Source of the DNA: Paracoccus marinus
GTDB lineage: Bacteria > Pseudomonadota > Alphaproteobacteria > Rhodobacterales > Rhodobacteraceae
Reading direction: 5' to 3'
Length of the DNA: 64,000 nucleotides
Assembly (NCBI RefSeq): GCF_007018965.1
Contig: NZ_VJYZ01000015.1
Coordinates: 49,183 to 113,182, forward strand
The notes beneath the pieces were generated by a model, which was not told where the DNA came from, made no database searches, and worked only from the letters and a program-made list of their open reading frames with translations. Within the stretch, counting starts at the first letter, position 1; each line of letters begins with the position of its first letter. The position numbers were made by a program, and so were the translations under genes. Positions 34,461 through 43,287 of the stretch are shown here, in pieces.

Positions 34461-35621
34461 TCAGTCAAGCGCCATCAACTCGCGGCCAATCAGCATCCGC
34501 CGGATCTCGCTGGTGCCGGCGCCGATCTCCATCAGCTTGGCGTCGCGGAAGAGGCGCGAAACGACCGAGTCGTTCAGGAACCCCGCGCCGCCCAGCGCCT
34601 GCACCGCCTGGTGCGCCTGCACCATCGCCTGCTCGCTGGCGTAAAGCACCGCCCCCGCCGCGTCCTGCCGCGTGACGCGGCCCGCGTCGCAGGCCCGCGC
34701 GACCTCGTAGACATAGGCGCGCGCGGTGTTCAGCGCGACGTACATGTCGGCGATCTTGCCCTGCATCAGCTGGAAGTTCCCGATCGGCTGACCGAACTGC
34801 TTGCGCTCGCGGACATAGGGCATGACCTCGTCAAGGCAGGCGGCCATGATCCCCGTGCCGATGCCCGACAGGACCAGCCGTTCATAATCGAGGCCGGACA
34901 TCAGCACGCGCACGCCCTTGCCTTCGGCGCCCAGGACGTTCTCGAACGAGATCTCGGCGTTGTCGAATACCAGCTCGCCCGTGTTCGACCCGCGCATCCC
35001 CAGCTTGTCGAAGTGCGGCCCCTGGGTGAACCCCTTGGTGCCCTTTTCGACGATGAAGGCGGTCATGCCCTTGCTGCCCGCCTCGGGGTCGGTCTTGGCA
35101 TAGACGATCAGCGTGTCCGCGTCGGGGCCGTTGGTGATCCAGTACTTGGAGCCGTTGAGGACATAGTAGCCGTTCCGCTTGTCCGCCCGCAGCTTCATGC
35201 CGACGACGTCGGACCCCGCCCCCTCCTCGGACATGGCCAGCGCCCCGACATGCTCGCCGGAACACAGCTTCGGCAGGTATTTCCGCTTCTGCTCGTCCGA
35301 GCCGTTCAGCTTCAGCTGGTTGACGCACAGGTTGGAATGCGCCCCGTAGGACAGGCTGATGCTGGCCGAGGCGCGGGCGATTTCCTCGACGGCGATGGTG
35401 TGGGCCAGGTAACCCATCCCCGATCCGCCGTATTCCTCGGCGACGGTGATGCCCAGCAGGCCCAGGTCACCCATCTCGCGCCACAGGGGGGCGGGAAACT
35501 CGTTCGATCCGTCGACCTGCGCCGCAATCGGCTTGATCCGGTCCTGCGCCCAGCGGTGCACGGTCTCGCGCAGCGCGTTCACATCCTCGCCCAGGTCGAA
35601 TTCCATGCCTCGGGTGAACAT
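34461..35621 (-). CDS. liuA: Isovaleryl-CoA dehydrogenase
   Basis: A 386-residue acyl-CoA dehydrogenase oxidising isovaleryl-CoA to 3-methylcrotonyl-CoA with FAD. Motifs: VAEEYGGSGMGYLAHTIAVEEIARASASISLSYGAHSNLCVNQL, ALAMSEEGAGSDVVGMKLRAD and the FAD-binding ALGGAGFLNDSVVSRLFRDAKLMEIGAGTSEIRR. LSGIGTGIMAACLDEVMPYVRERKQFGQPI fits IVD, whose catalytic Glu lies in helix G rather than near the C terminus (YERLVLSG). First gene of the liu operon; ATG at 35621 follows GGAGG at good spacing. Confidence 0.95.
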   Translation of the reverse strand: MFTRGMEFDLGEDVNALRETVHRWAQDRIKPIAAQVDGSNEFPAPLWREMGDLGLLGITVAEEYGGSGMGYLAHTIAVEEIARASASISLSYGAHSNLCVNQLKLNGSDEQKRKYLPKLCSGEHVGALAMSEEGAGSDVVGMKLRADKRNGYYVLNGSKYWITNGPDADTLIVYAKTDPEAGSKGMTAFIVEKGTKGFTQGPHFDKLGMRGSNTGELVFDNAEISFENVLGAEGKGVRVLMSGLDYERLVLSGIGTGIMAACLDEVMPYVRERKQFGQPIGNFQLMQGKIADMYVALNTARAYVYEVARACDAGRVTRQDAAGAVLYASEQAMVQAHQAVQALGGAGFLNDSVVSRLFRDAKLMEIGAGTSEIRRMLIGRELMALD

Positions 35622-35644
35622 CCGCCAACCCCTCCCCCGGTTAT

Positions 35645-35658
35645 TGAACGATCGTTCA
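35645..35658. promoter_or_regulatory. Perfect 14-bp palindromic operator at the liuA promoter
   Basis: TGAACGATCGTTCA reads the same on both strands. It sits 5 bases after the predicted -10 and covers the expected transcription start, 24 bases before the liuA ATG. Its form suits a TetR-family repressor; no such regulator gene is in the window. Confidence 0.65.
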
Positions 35659-35662
35659 GTTA

Positions 35663-35691
35663 ACTATGCGGCAGAGCCGCGCGGGGGTCAA
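35663..35691 (-). promoter_or_regulatory. Predicted sigma-70-type promoter of the liu operon
   Basis: On the minus strand TTGACC (35686-35691), a 17-base spacer, and CATAGT (35663-35668). The -35 element overlaps the stop codon of the upstream alpha/beta hydrolase gene. Confidence 0.6.
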
Positions 35692-36431
35692 GCTTCCTGC
35701 CCGACGATCTCGGCGACGGCGGAAAGCATCAGCGCCAGCTGAGGCGGCGCGGAAAAGCGGTGGTCGGCGTCGCGCATCAGCGTCAGGCGGATGTCCGGCC
35801 CGGTCGCGTGATCCAGCAGCCGCAGCGCCTCGGACATGGGCACGTCCACGTCGGCGGTGCCCTGCAGCATCCTGACCGGCATCGGCAGGGTCAGCGGCTC
35901 GTTGAAAACGAGGTTCCGGGCGCCCTGATCGAACAGCCGCCGCGAAAAGACATAGTCGCCGCCTTCGTAGTCCGACGGACGCGTCACGACGCCCTTGTCC
36001 GCCAGATCGGCCCTTTCGGCGTCCGAGAACCCGGCCTCCATCCGCCGGGTGAAGTCCGGCGCGGCGGCGATCGTCACCAGCCCGGCGACGCGGTCCGGGC
36101 GCGCGCGGGCCAGCAGGAACGACAGCCACCCGCCAAGGGACGATCCGACCAGCACGTGCCGCCCCGGCGCAAGCGCGTCGATAATGTCCGCGGCATCCTC
36201 GACCCAGTCGGAAATCCCGAACTCCTCGACCGCGCCGTCGCTGTCGCCATGCCCCGACAGGTCGAACGCAAGCATCGCCCGCCCCTCGGCGCGGCACCAA
36301 TCCGCCAGCGCGGCGACCTTGGTTCCCTTCCGGTCCGACCGGAACCCGTGCAGGAACACGACCGCCGGCCCCGCGCCTTCGATCAGGTCATAGGCCAGCC
36401 GCCGTCCCGCCGCCGTGGTATGAAGCATCAT
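35688..36431 (-). CDS. Alpha/beta hydrolase (short serine hydrolase)
   Basis: A 247-residue alpha/beta hydrolase. The oxyanion loop is VVFLHGFRSDRKGTK, the nucleophile elbow is LVGSSLGGW (Ser in G-S-S-L-G-G), the Asp is in LQGTADVDVP, and the His in RDADHRFSAP. It resembles palmitoyl-thioesterase ABHD10-like hydrolases. Two adjacent ATGs open it (36431, 36428). It lies upstream of liuA on the same strand but has a separate promoter between them. Substrate unknown; acyl-thioester or ester hydrolysis is likely. Confidence 0.87.
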   Translation of the reverse strand: MMLHTTAAGRRLAYDLIEGAGPAVVFLHGFRSDRKGTKVAALADWCRAEGRAMLAFDLSGHGDSDGAVEEFGISDWVEDAADIIDALAPGRHVLVGSSLGGWLSFLLARARPDRVAGLVTIAAAPDFTRRMEAGFSDAERADLADKGVVTRPSDYEGGDYVFSRRLFDQGARNLVFNEPLTLPMPVRMLQGTADVDVPMSEALRLLDHATGPDIRLTLMRDADHRFSAPPQLALMLSAVAEIVGQEA

Positions 36432-36433
36432 CA

Positions 36434-36500
36434 GCCCCCATTCTTCTTTGCTCAAGTATCCCACGGGGGTCCGGGGGCGTGAAGCCCCCGGCGAAGCGGG
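36434..36500. repeat. Stem-loop-bearing intergenic element, possibly a dispersed Rhodobacterales repeat
   Basis: Between the divergent hydrolase and thrS, a segment beginning TTCTTCTTTGCTCAAGTATC leads into C/G runs and an 8-bp stem CCGGGGGC (36471-36478) / GCCCCCGG (36484-36491) with a GTGAA loop. I recall near-identical text recurring between genes in Rhodobacterales, but this is memory, not a search. Confidence 0.4.
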
Positions 36501-36629
36501 GCAAGTGGCGTCCGCGCCGGTCCATCGGGCCAGTCCATCGCATTGACACCGCCGCCCCTTCGCGCCACAGGACGAAAACATACCCGCAACCGGGCGTTCC
36601 GTGGGCGCCAAACCGATTGGGAGGACGCG

Positions 36630-38576
36630 ATGTCCCAGATTTCCCTGACCTTTCCCGATGGCGCAAGCCGCGACTACCCCGCCGGCGTGACCGCGGCCGA
36701 GGTCGCGGCCTCGATCGCCCCCAGTCTCGCCAAGAACGCGATCAGCGCGACGCTGGACGGCAACCATATCGACCTTGCCTGGCCGATCGCCGCCTCGGGG
36801 CAGCTCTCCATCAACACCATGAAGGACGCAGAGCCCGCGCTGGAACTGATCCGGCACGACTTCGCGCATGTCATGGCCCGCGCGGTACAGGAGCTCTGGC
36901 CCGACGTGAAGGTCACGATCGGCCCGGTCCGCGACTACGGCTGGTTCTACGACTTCGACCGCGCCGAGCCCTTCACGCCCGAGGACCTGGGCGCGATCGA
37001 GGCGAAGATGCACCAGATCATCGCCGCCCGCGATCCCGTCCGCACCGAGGTCTGGGACCGCGCCCGCGCCGTCGCCTACTACAAGGACCGCGGCGAGCCG
37101 TTCAAGGTCGAGCTGATCGACCGCATTCCGGAAGGGCAGGACCTGCGGATGTACTGGCACGGCGACTGGCAGGACCTGTGCCGCGGCCCGCATCTGCAAT
37201 CGACGGGCCAGCTGCCCGCCGACGCCTTCAAGCTGACCCATGTCGCCGGCGCCTACTGGCTGGGCGACAGCACGCGCCCCATGCTGCAGCGCATCTACGG
37301 CGTGGCGTTCCGCAACCGCGACGAACTCAAGGCCCACATGACCATGCTGGAGGAGGCCGCGAAACGCGACCACCGCAAGCTCGGCCGCGAGATGGACCTG
37401 TTCCACATGCAGGAAGAGGCGCCGGGCCAGATCTTCTGGCACCCGAACGGCTGGACGATCTACACCACGCTGCAGGACTACATGCGCCGCCAGCAGCGCC
37501 GCGGCGGCTATGTCGAGGTGAACACGCCGCAGGTCGTCAGCCGCAAGCTGTGGGAACAGTCGGGCCACTGGGAGAACTACCAGGAGAACATGTTCATCGT
37601 CGAAGTGGACGAGGATCATGCCCGCGAAAAGACGGTCAACGCGCTTAAACCCATGAACTGCCCCTGCCACGTGCAGGTGTTCAACGTCGGCCTGAAATCC
37701 TACCGCGACCTGCCGCTGCGCATGGCCGAGTTCGGGTCGTGCAACCGCTACGAGCCGTCGGGCGCGCTGCACGGGATCATGCGCGTTCGCGGCTTCACGC
37801 AGGACGACGCGCATATCTTCTGCACCTTCGACCAGATCGAGGAAGAATCGCGCCGCTTCATCGGGTTCCTGTCGCAGATCTATGCCGACCTGGGCTTCAC
37901 CGACTGGCGCATCAAGCTGTCCACGCGTCCCGAAAAACGCGTCGGAACCGAGGAAAGCTGGGACCGGATGGAGGCTGCGCTTGCCGACGCCGTGACGAGC
38001 GCCGGTTACAGCTATGAAATCTTTCCCGGCGAGGGCGCCTTTTACGCCCCCAAGCTCGAGTTCGTGCTGACCGACGCGATTGGCCGCGACTGGCAGTGCG
38101 GCACGCTGCAGGTGGACCCCAACTTGCCCGAGCGGCTGGGCGCCGAATACGTGGGCGAGGATGGGCAGAAGCACCGCCCGATCATGCTGCACCGCGCGGT
38201 GCTGGGCAGCTTCGAGCGCTTCATCGGCATGCTGATCGAGAACTTCGCGGGCAAGCTGCCGCTCTGGCTCGCGCCCCGGCAGGTGGTGGTGGCCTCGATC
38301 GTGTCGGATGCCGATCCTTACGTCCACGAGGTCGTGGCGGCGCTGACCGCGGCGGGCATCCGCGCCGAGGCGGACACGCGGAACGAAAAGATCAACTACA
38401 AGGTCCGCGAGCATTCGCTGGGCAAGGTCCCGGTCATCATGGCGATCGGGCAAAAGGAAGTGGCCGAGCGCACCGTGTCGATCCGACGCCTCGACCAGCA
38501 GGGATCGCGAACCGAAACGCTGGACGACGCCATCGCGGCGCTGGCGGCCGAGGCGACCCCGCCCGATCAGCGCTGA
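36630..38576 (+). CDS. thrS: Threonyl-tRNA synthetase
   Basis: A 648-residue class II synthetase. The N-terminal TGS domain (residues 1-60) leads to the editing domain with [19 protein letters not shown] and the aminoacylation core: NCPCHVQVF (zinc Cys), [31 protein letters not shown] (motif 2) and [11 protein letters not shown] (motif 3 into the anticodon domain). The ATG at 36630 is preceded by GGGAGGAC. A TTGACA at 36543 could be its -35, but no good -10 follows. Confidence 0.97.
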   Translation: MSQISLTFPDGASRDYPAGVTAAEVAASIAPSLAKNAISATLDGNHIDLAWPIAASGQLSINTMKDAEPALELIRHDFAHVMARAVQELWPDVKVTIGPVRDYGWFYDFDRAEPFTPEDLGAIEAKMHQIIAARDPVRTEVWDRARAVAYYKDRGEPFKVELIDRIPEGQDLRMYWHGDWQDLCRGPHLQSTGQLPADAFKLTHVAGAYWLGDSTRPMLQRIYGVAFRNRDELKAHMTMLEEAAKRDHRKLGREMDLFHMQEEAPGQIFWHPNGWTIYTTLQDYMRRQQRRGGYVEVNTPQVVSRKLWEQSGHWENYQENMFIVEVDEDHAREKTVNALKPMNCPCHVQVFNVGLKSYRDLPLRMAEFGSCNRYEPSGALHGIMRVRGFTQDDAHIFCTFDQIEEESRRFIGFLSQIYADLGFTDWRIKLSTRPEKRVGTEESWDRMEAALADAVTSAGYSYEIFPGEGAFYAPKLEFVLTDAIGRDWQCGTLQVDPNLPERLGAEYVGEDGQKHRPIMLHRAVLGSFERFIGMLIENFAGKLPLWLAPRQVVVASIVSDADPYVHEVVAALTAAGIRAEADTRNEKINYKVREHSLGKVPVIMAIGQKEVAERTVSIRRLDQQGSRTETLDDAIAALAAEATPPDQR

Positions 38577-38605
38577 CGGGCGCGCCGGACGACCTGCGAG
38601 CACGC

Positions 38606-38627
38606 GCCCGGCAGTTTTCTGCCGGGC
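38606..38627 (+). terminator. Stem-loop after thrS
   Basis: A 9-bp stem GCCCGGCAG/CTGCCGGGC with a TTTT loop, 29 bases after the thrS stop. No T run follows, so strength is uncertain. Confidence 0.5.
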
Positions 38628-38689
38628 ATCCGGCGCTGGTCGCGCAACCGTGATGCAGGGGCTTGCGTTTTGCAGCGAATCGGGCATCG

Positions 38690-38718
38690 TTGACGATGCG
38701 TGAGCATGACTTTCTACC
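38690..38718 (+). promoter_or_regulatory. Possible promoter of the cold-shock gene
   Basis: TTGACG (38690-38695), a 17-base spacer and TCTACC (38713-38718). The -10 is weak (3/6). It would give an untranslated leader of about 80 bases, in keeping with cold-shock genes. Confidence 0.35.
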
Positions 38719-38807
38719 GCCTCCCTTCACGGGGCAGCCGGACTGCGAAAGGGCTGCACGGCTCGGAACGGCAATCTCGCCGCCGGGATTACGAAGGAGA
38801 CAAGGTC

Positions 38808-39014
38808 ATGGCGACCGGCACGGTTAAATGGTTCAACGGCACCAAGGGTTTCGGCTTCATCGCACCCGATGATGGCGGCAAGGACGTGTTCGTCCACATC
38901 TCGGCGGTCGAGCGTGCCGGCCTTACCGGCCTGAACGACAACCAGAAAGTGGAATACGAGCTGCAGTCCGGCCGCGACGGCCGCGCTTCTGCCGCGAACC
39001 TCCGCCTGCTCTGA
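38808..39014 (+). CDS. cspA: CspA-family cold-shock protein
   Basis: A 68-residue single cold-shock domain. GTVKWFNGTKGFGFIAPDD holds RNP1 (KGFGFI) and DVFVHISAVE holds RNP2 (VFVHI). It binds single-stranded RNA/DNA as an RNA chaperone. The ATG at 38808 follows AAGGAGA with 8-base spacing; longer in-frame starts lack homology. Monocistronic, with a strong terminator downstream. Confidence 0.95.
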   Translation: MATGTVKWFNGTKGFGFIAPDDGGKDVFVHISAVERAGLTGLNDNQKVEYELQSGRDGRASAANLRLL

Positions 39015-39087
39015 ACCCCGGCTCCGACCCGGCTTTCCCGGCCGCCCCGACAGGGCGCGGCCGGAGGTGCCGGCGGGACAGGATGCG

Positions 39088-39114
39088 AACGGCCCGCCAC
39101 CCGCGCGGGCCGTT
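39088..39114 (+). terminator. Terminator after cspA
   Basis: A perfect 10-bp stem AACGGCCCGC/GCGGGCCGTT with a 7-base loop, followed by CCCGTTTC. It lies 73 bases beyond the cspA stop. Confidence 0.65.
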
Positions 39115-39188
39115 CCCGTTTCGGGGCCCCCGCCCCTTGCCCGTTTCCGGGCTCCCGCCCCTTGCCCGTTTCCGGGCCCCGCCCCTTG
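39115..39188. repeat. Three tandem copies of a ~25-bp GC-rich unit
   Basis: Units at 39115-39139, 39140-39164 and 39165-39188, each beginning CCCGTTTC and ending CCGCCCCTTG, differ at only one or two positions. They lie between the cspA terminator and the DsbA-like gene. A second short repeat (CCGCCCACAG, 10 bp, two exact copies plus a partial) follows at 39241-39269. Confidence 0.85.
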
Positions 39189-39283
39189 CGGCGCGTATGC
39201 AAAGCCCGCATCTCGGGATCGAACGACGCCCGACAGCCGCCCGCCCACAGCCGCCCACAGCCGCCCCAGCCCTTGGAACCCAG

Positions 39284-39949
39284 ATGACCGTCACCCTCGA
39301 CATCTTCGCCGATCCCGTGTGCCCGTGGTGCCTAATCGGCAAGGCGGAACTGGACCGGGCGCTGGAAAGCCGCCCCGACCACCCGTTCGACGTGACCTGG
39401 CGCCCGTTCCGGCTGAACCCCGACATGCCGCGGTCGGGGATGGCGCACACCGCCTACATGCTGGCGCGGTTCAAGGACGACAAGGGCATCATTGCCGCCA
39501 ACCGCCCCGTGCTGGAAGCGGCCGAGCGGCTGGGCCTGTGGCTGAACATGGCCGCGATCGACCGCATCCCCGACACCACCGACGCGCACCGCCTGCTGCA
39601 CTGGGCGCGGATCGAGGGCGCGCAGACCCGCGTCATGTCGGGTCTGATGACCGCGCACTGGCGCGAGGGCCGCAACATCGGCCGCGCCGACGTGCTGGCG
39701 CAGATCGCGGACGCGGCCGGCATGGACGGCATGATGGTCGAGCGCCTGCTGGCCACCGACGCCGACCGCGACGAGGTGATCGAGGCTGAAACCCACGCCC
39801 GCCAGCGCGGCGTGACCTCAGTCCCGACCTTCATCGTGGGCAACACCCATGTCGTGCCCGGCGCGCAGCCCGCGACCCTGTGGCAGCAGGTCATGGACGA
39901 ACTGGCCGGCCAGTGCGGCACCGACCCGACGACTGATGCCGACGACTGA
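39284..39949 (+). CDS. DsbA/FrnE-family thioredoxin-fold oxidoreductase
   Basis: A 221-residue protein with the FrnE-like layout: FADPVCPWCLIGKAELDRAL with the redox motif C13-P-W-C16, a helical insertion, and the cis-Pro loop RGVTSVPTFIVGNTHVVPGAQP. No signal peptide, so cytoplasmic, unlike true DsbA. The ATG at 39284 begins the conserved domain; an in-frame extension upstream reads through the tandem repeats and is not credible. Likely a disulfide or glutathione-dependent oxidoreductase. Confidence 0.9.
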   Translation: MTVTLDIFADPVCPWCLIGKAELDRALESRPDHPFDVTWRPFRLNPDMPRSGMAHTAYMLARFKDDKGIIAANRPVLEAAERLGLWLNMAAIDRIPDTTDAHRLLHWARIEGAQTRVMSGLMTAHWREGRNIGRADVLAQIADAAGMDGMMVERLLATDADRDEVIEAETHARQRGVTSVPTFIVGNTHVVPGAQPATLWQQVMDELAGQCGTDPTTDADD

Positions 39950-40031
39950 TCCCGCTTATCCGCTTGCCCGAACCCGCGCCGTGCGGCATTCACCCCCTCT
40001 TTGCCCGCAGACCGCTTCGAGGATCCCCGAC

Positions 40032-42302
40032 ATGACCCGTTTCGCCGCCCCCATCGCCGAGCAGATCTGGGACATGAAGTACCGCCTGAAGGACGCGGAC
40101 GGAACGCCCGTGGACGGCACCGTCGAGGACAGCTGGCGCCGCGTCGCCCGCGATCTCGCCAGCGTCGAGGCCGATCCGGCGATATGGGAGGAGCGCTTCT
40201 ACGCCGCACTCGAGGATTTCCGCTTCCTCCCCGCCGGGCGCATCCTCGCGGGCGCGGGCACCGGGCGCAGCGTGACGCTGTTCAACTGCTTCGTGATGGG
40301 CACGATCCCCGACAGCATGGGCGGCATCTTCGAGATGCTGAAGGAAGCCGCGCTGACCATGCAGCAGGGCGGCGGCATCGGCTACGACTTCTCGACCATC
40401 CGCCCGCGCGGGGCCGAGGTGAAGGGCGTCGCCGCCGACGCATCCGGCCCGCTGTCGTTCATGGACGTCTGGGACGCGATGTGTCGCACGATCATGTCGG
40501 CGGGGTCGCGCCGGGGCGCCATGATGGCCACGATGCGCTGCGATCACCCAGACATCGAGGCGTTCATCAAGGCCAAGCAGGACAGCGCCCGGCTGCGGAT
40601 GTTCAACCTGTCCGTCCTCGTCACCGACCCGTTCATGGAGGCGGTTCAGGCCGACGCCGCCTGGGACCTGCAGTTCGGCGGCCGGGTCTATCACACCGTG
40701 CAGGCGCGCGAGCTGTGGAACCGGATCATGCGCGCGACCTATGACTATGCCGAGCCGGGCGTGATCTTCATCGACCGCATCAACGCCGACAACAACCTGC
40801 ACTACGCCGAGCAGATCAGCGCCACCAACCCCTGCGGCGAGCAGCCCCTGCCCCCCTACGGCGCCTGCCTGCTGGGGTCGATCAACCTCGCGAAGCTAGT
40901 GCTGGACCCGTTCACCGACAGAGCGCGGCTGGACGAGGCGGCGCTGGACGAACTGGTCGCGACCGCCGTTCGGATGATGGACAACGTCGTCGACGCGTCC
41001 AGATTTCCGCTTGAGGCGCAGGCGCGCGAGGCGGCGGCCAAGCGCCGGATCGGCCTGGGCGTCACCGGGCTCGCCGACGCGCTGCTGATGGTCGGCCTGC
41101 GCTACGGCGCCCCCGACGCGGTCAAGGCGACGCGCGCGTGGATGAAGCGGATCGCGCGCGCGGCCTACCTGACCTCGGCGGGCCTTGCGCGCGAGAAGGG
41201 CGCTTTCCCGCTGTTCGATGCCGATGCCTATCTCGCCTCGGGCTTCATGCGGCGGATGGACGACGACGTGCGCGAGGCGGTCCGCACCCACGGCATCCGC
41301 AACGCTCTGCTGACCTCGATCGCGCCGACCGGGACGATCAGCCTTTACGCGGGCAACGTCAGTTCGGGGATCGAGCCGGTCTTCGCCTATGCCTACAAGC
41401 GCAAGGTCCTGCAAAAGGACGGCACCCGGACCGAGGAAGAGGTCGTCGATCACGCCGTCCAGATGTGGCGCGGCATAAACGGCGACGCACCCCTGCCCGC
41501 GCATTTCGTGGACGCGCAGACCCTGCCGCCGCTGGACCACGTGGCGATGCAGGCGGCGGCGCAGGAATGGGTGGATTCGTCCATCTCCAAGACCATCAAC
41601 TGCCCCGAGGACATCGACTTCGACGCCTTTCAGGACGTCTACCTGCAAGCCTGGCACCTCGGCTGCAAGGGCTGCACCACCTACCGCCCGAACGAGGTGA
41701 CGGGCAGCGTCCTGTCGGTCAGCGACGCGGCCACGCCGCAGCCGGCGCCGGCGGCCGGCGCGGGCTACCTTACCGAGCCGCTGGACCGCCCGGCGGCGCT
41801 GGAAGGCGCGACCTACAAGCTGAAGTTCCCGGGCAGCGAGCACGCGATCTATATCACCATCAACGACGTGGTGATGGACGGCGCGCGGCGTCCGTTCGAG
41901 ATCTTCATCAACTCGAAGAACATGGAGCATTACGCCTGGACGCTGGCCCTCACCCGCATGATCTCGGCCGTGTTCCGGCGCGGCGGCGACGTGAGCTTCG
42001 TGGTCGAAGAGTTGAAGGCCGTGTTCGACCCGCGCGGCGGGGCATGGATGGAGGGGCGCTACGTGCCGTCCATCCTCGCGGCGATCGGCGGCGTGATCGA
42101 GCGGCACATGGTCGCGACGGGATCGCTTGCGGGCGAGGGGTTGGGGCTGAAATCGGACCCGCAGGCCGAGGTGACGGAACTGGGGGCCGCTGCGGCCGCA
42201 CGCCCGCGCGGACCCACCTGCCCCGCCTGCGGCAGCACCGCCGTCCGCAAGGTGGAAAACTGCCTGACCTGCATGGATTGCGGCAACTCGAAGTGCGGCT
42301 GA
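40032..42302 (+). CDS. nrdJ: Adenosylcobalamin-dependent (class II) ribonucleotide reductase
   Basis: A 756-residue class II enzyme reducing ribonucleotides with a B12-derived thiyl radical. Seen: FNCFVMGTIPDSMGGIFEMLKEAALTMQQGGGIGYDFS, the active-site loop NPCGEQPLPPYGACLLGSINLAKLV with its catalytic Cys, PTGTISLYAGNVSSGIEPVFA, and a C-terminal Cys-rich tail CPACGSTAVRKVENCLTCMDCG that relays reducing power. It works with or without oxygen. The ATG at 40032 begins the conserved MTRFAAPIAEQIWDMKYR; it follows the DsbA-like gene by 82 bases. Confidence 0.95.
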   Translation: MTRFAAPIAEQIWDMKYRLKDADGTPVDGTVEDSWRRVARDLASVEADPAIWEERFYAALEDFRFLPAGRILAGAGTGRSVTLFNCFVMGTIPDSMGGIFEMLKEAALTMQQGGGIGYDFSTIRPRGAEVKGVAADASGPLSFMDVWDAMCRTIMSAGSRRGAMMATMRCDHPDIEAFIKAKQDSARLRMFNLSVLVTDPFMEAVQADAAWDLQFGGRVYHTVQARELWNRIMRATYDYAEPGVIFIDRINADNNLHYAEQISATNPCGEQPLPPYGACLLGSINLAKLVLDPFTDRARLDEAALDELVATAVRMMDNVVDASRFPLEAQAREAAAKRRIGLGVTGLADALLMVGLRYGAPDAVKATRAWMKRIARAAYLTSAGLAREKGAFPLFDADAYLASGFMRRMDDDVREAVRTHGIRNALLTSIAPTGTISLYAGNVSSGIEPVFAYAYKRKVLQKDGTRTEEEVVDHAVQMWRGINGDAPLPAHFVDAQTLPPLDHVAMQAAAQEWVDSSISKTINCPEDIDFDAFQDVYLQAWHLGCKGCTTYRPNEVTGSVLSVSDAATPQPAPAAGAGYLTEPLDRPAALEGATYKLKFPGSEHAIYITINDVVMDGARRPFEIFINSKNMEHYAWTLALTRMISAVFRRGGDVSFVVEELKAVFDPRGGAWMEGRYVPSILAAIGGVIERHMVATGSLAGEGLGLKSDPQAEVTELGAAAAARPRGPTCPACGSTAVRKVENCLTCMDCGNSKCG

Positions 42303-42314
42303 GGCATCGCCGCT

Positions 42315-43181
42315 TCAGCCCGCCAGTTCCGCCCGCATCCATTCAAGCAGCGACGCCGTGCCCGGCGTCATCCGGCGATCCCCGGGCACCGTGAGCCAAT
42401 AGCTGCCCAGCGTGACCGCCTGGGCGAACGGCCGGACCAGCCGCCCGGCATCCAGCGCCTGCCCGAACATCGGCAGCGGCAGCAGCGCCACGCCGTGCCC
42501 GCCCGCCGCAAGGTCGGCCAGCGCGACCGAGCTGTCCAGCACCGGGCCGGTTAAGGGCGGGCAGGCCGCGCCCGCCTCGGCGAACCAGCGCGGCCATTCG
42601 TCGGCGCGGTAGCTTCTGAGCAGCAGGTGGTCGCGCAGGTCGGCCGGGTCGCGCAGCGCAAGCCCAGGCGCGCACAGCGGCGTCATGGGCGCCGCCAGCA
42701 ACTCCACCGCCTCGAGCCCCGGCCACCGCCCCGCCCCGAACCGGATCGCGGCGTCCAGACCCTCGCGCGCGATCTCGACCCGGTTGTTGTGGGTCGAAAG
42801 CCGTAGGGTGATTCCGGGATGGCTGTGGCTGAAATCGCCCAGGCGCGGGATCAGCCAGCCGGTCGCAAAGGTGGTGACGACGCCCAGGTTCAGGACCTCG
42901 GCCCGCTGCCCGCCCGACAGCCGGTCGAGCGCGCGGGCGATTCCGTCAAGGCCGCGCTCGACCGCCGGGAACATCGCCTGGCCCGCGTCGGTCAGGACGA
43001 GGCCGCCGGGCGTCCTGAGAAACAGCGCCACCCCCAGCAGATCCTCCAGCCGGGCGATCTGGTGGCTGACGGCGGCCTGCGTCACCCGCAGCTCGATCGC
43101 GGCGCGAATGAAGCTGCCTTGGCGGGCGGCGACTTCAAAGGCACGCAGCCCGTTCAGCGGCAGGTCGGGACGATCCGGCAT
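42315..43181 (-). CDS. LysR-family regulator, AmpR/GcvA-like, divergent from beta-lactamase
   Basis: A 288-residue LysR protein. The winged helix-turn-helix is LNGLRAFEVAARQGSFIRAAIELRVTQAAVSHQIARLEDLLGVALF. The effector domain includes VVTTFATGWLIPRLGDFSHSHPGI and RFGAGRWPGLEAVELL, features of the AmpR/GcvA subgroup. AmpR controls a divergent beta-lactamase in response to muropeptides; the same arrangement is present here, so it is probably the regulator of the adjacent bla gene. Confidence 0.88.
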   Translation of the reverse strand: MPDRPDLPLNGLRAFEVAARQGSFIRAAIELRVTQAAVSHQIARLEDLLGVALFLRTPGGLVLTDAGQAMFPAVERGLDGIARALDRLSGGQRAEVLNLGVVTTFATGWLIPRLGDFSHSHPGITLRLSTHNNRVEIAREGLDAAIRFGAGRWPGLEAVELLAAPMTPLCAPGLALRDPADLRDHLLLRSYRADEWPRWFAEAGAACPPLTGPVLDSSVALADLAAGGHGVALLPLPMFGQALDAGRLVRPFAQAVTLGSYWLTVPGDRRMTPGTASLLEWMRAELAG

Positions 43182-43213
43182 GAGAAGAACTTATCGCAAG
43201 GTCGAGATTTTGT

Positions 43214-43228
43214 CGCCTGCAACAGGCG
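43214..43228. promoter_or_regulatory. Candidate operator between the LysR regulator and bla
   Basis: A perfect 6-bp inverted repeat CGCCTG-CAA-CAGGCG lies in the 106-base divergent gap, 60 bases before the bla start and 33 bases before the regulator start. It is a candidate binding site for the LysR protein; the usual T-N11-A pattern is not clear-cut. Confidence 0.4.
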
Positions 43229-43287
43229 TCGCGGCCTGAATAGCCTTGGTTGCACGACTTTTCATCATGGCCAAAAGGAATACGCCC

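Noticed and set aside
36432..38687. N-terminal extension of the alpha/beta hydrolase across the whole of thrS on the opposite strand
   Set aside because: The conserved hydrolase domain starts at 36431 and the extension is antisense to thrS.
39115..39269. CRISPR-like array
   Set aside because: The units are directly adjacent without unique spacers, and no cas genes are nearby.
39083..39283. An upstream in-frame extension of the DsbA-like protein
   Set aside because: It translates the cspA terminator and tandem repeats into Pro/Arg-rich text; the conserved domain begins at 39284.
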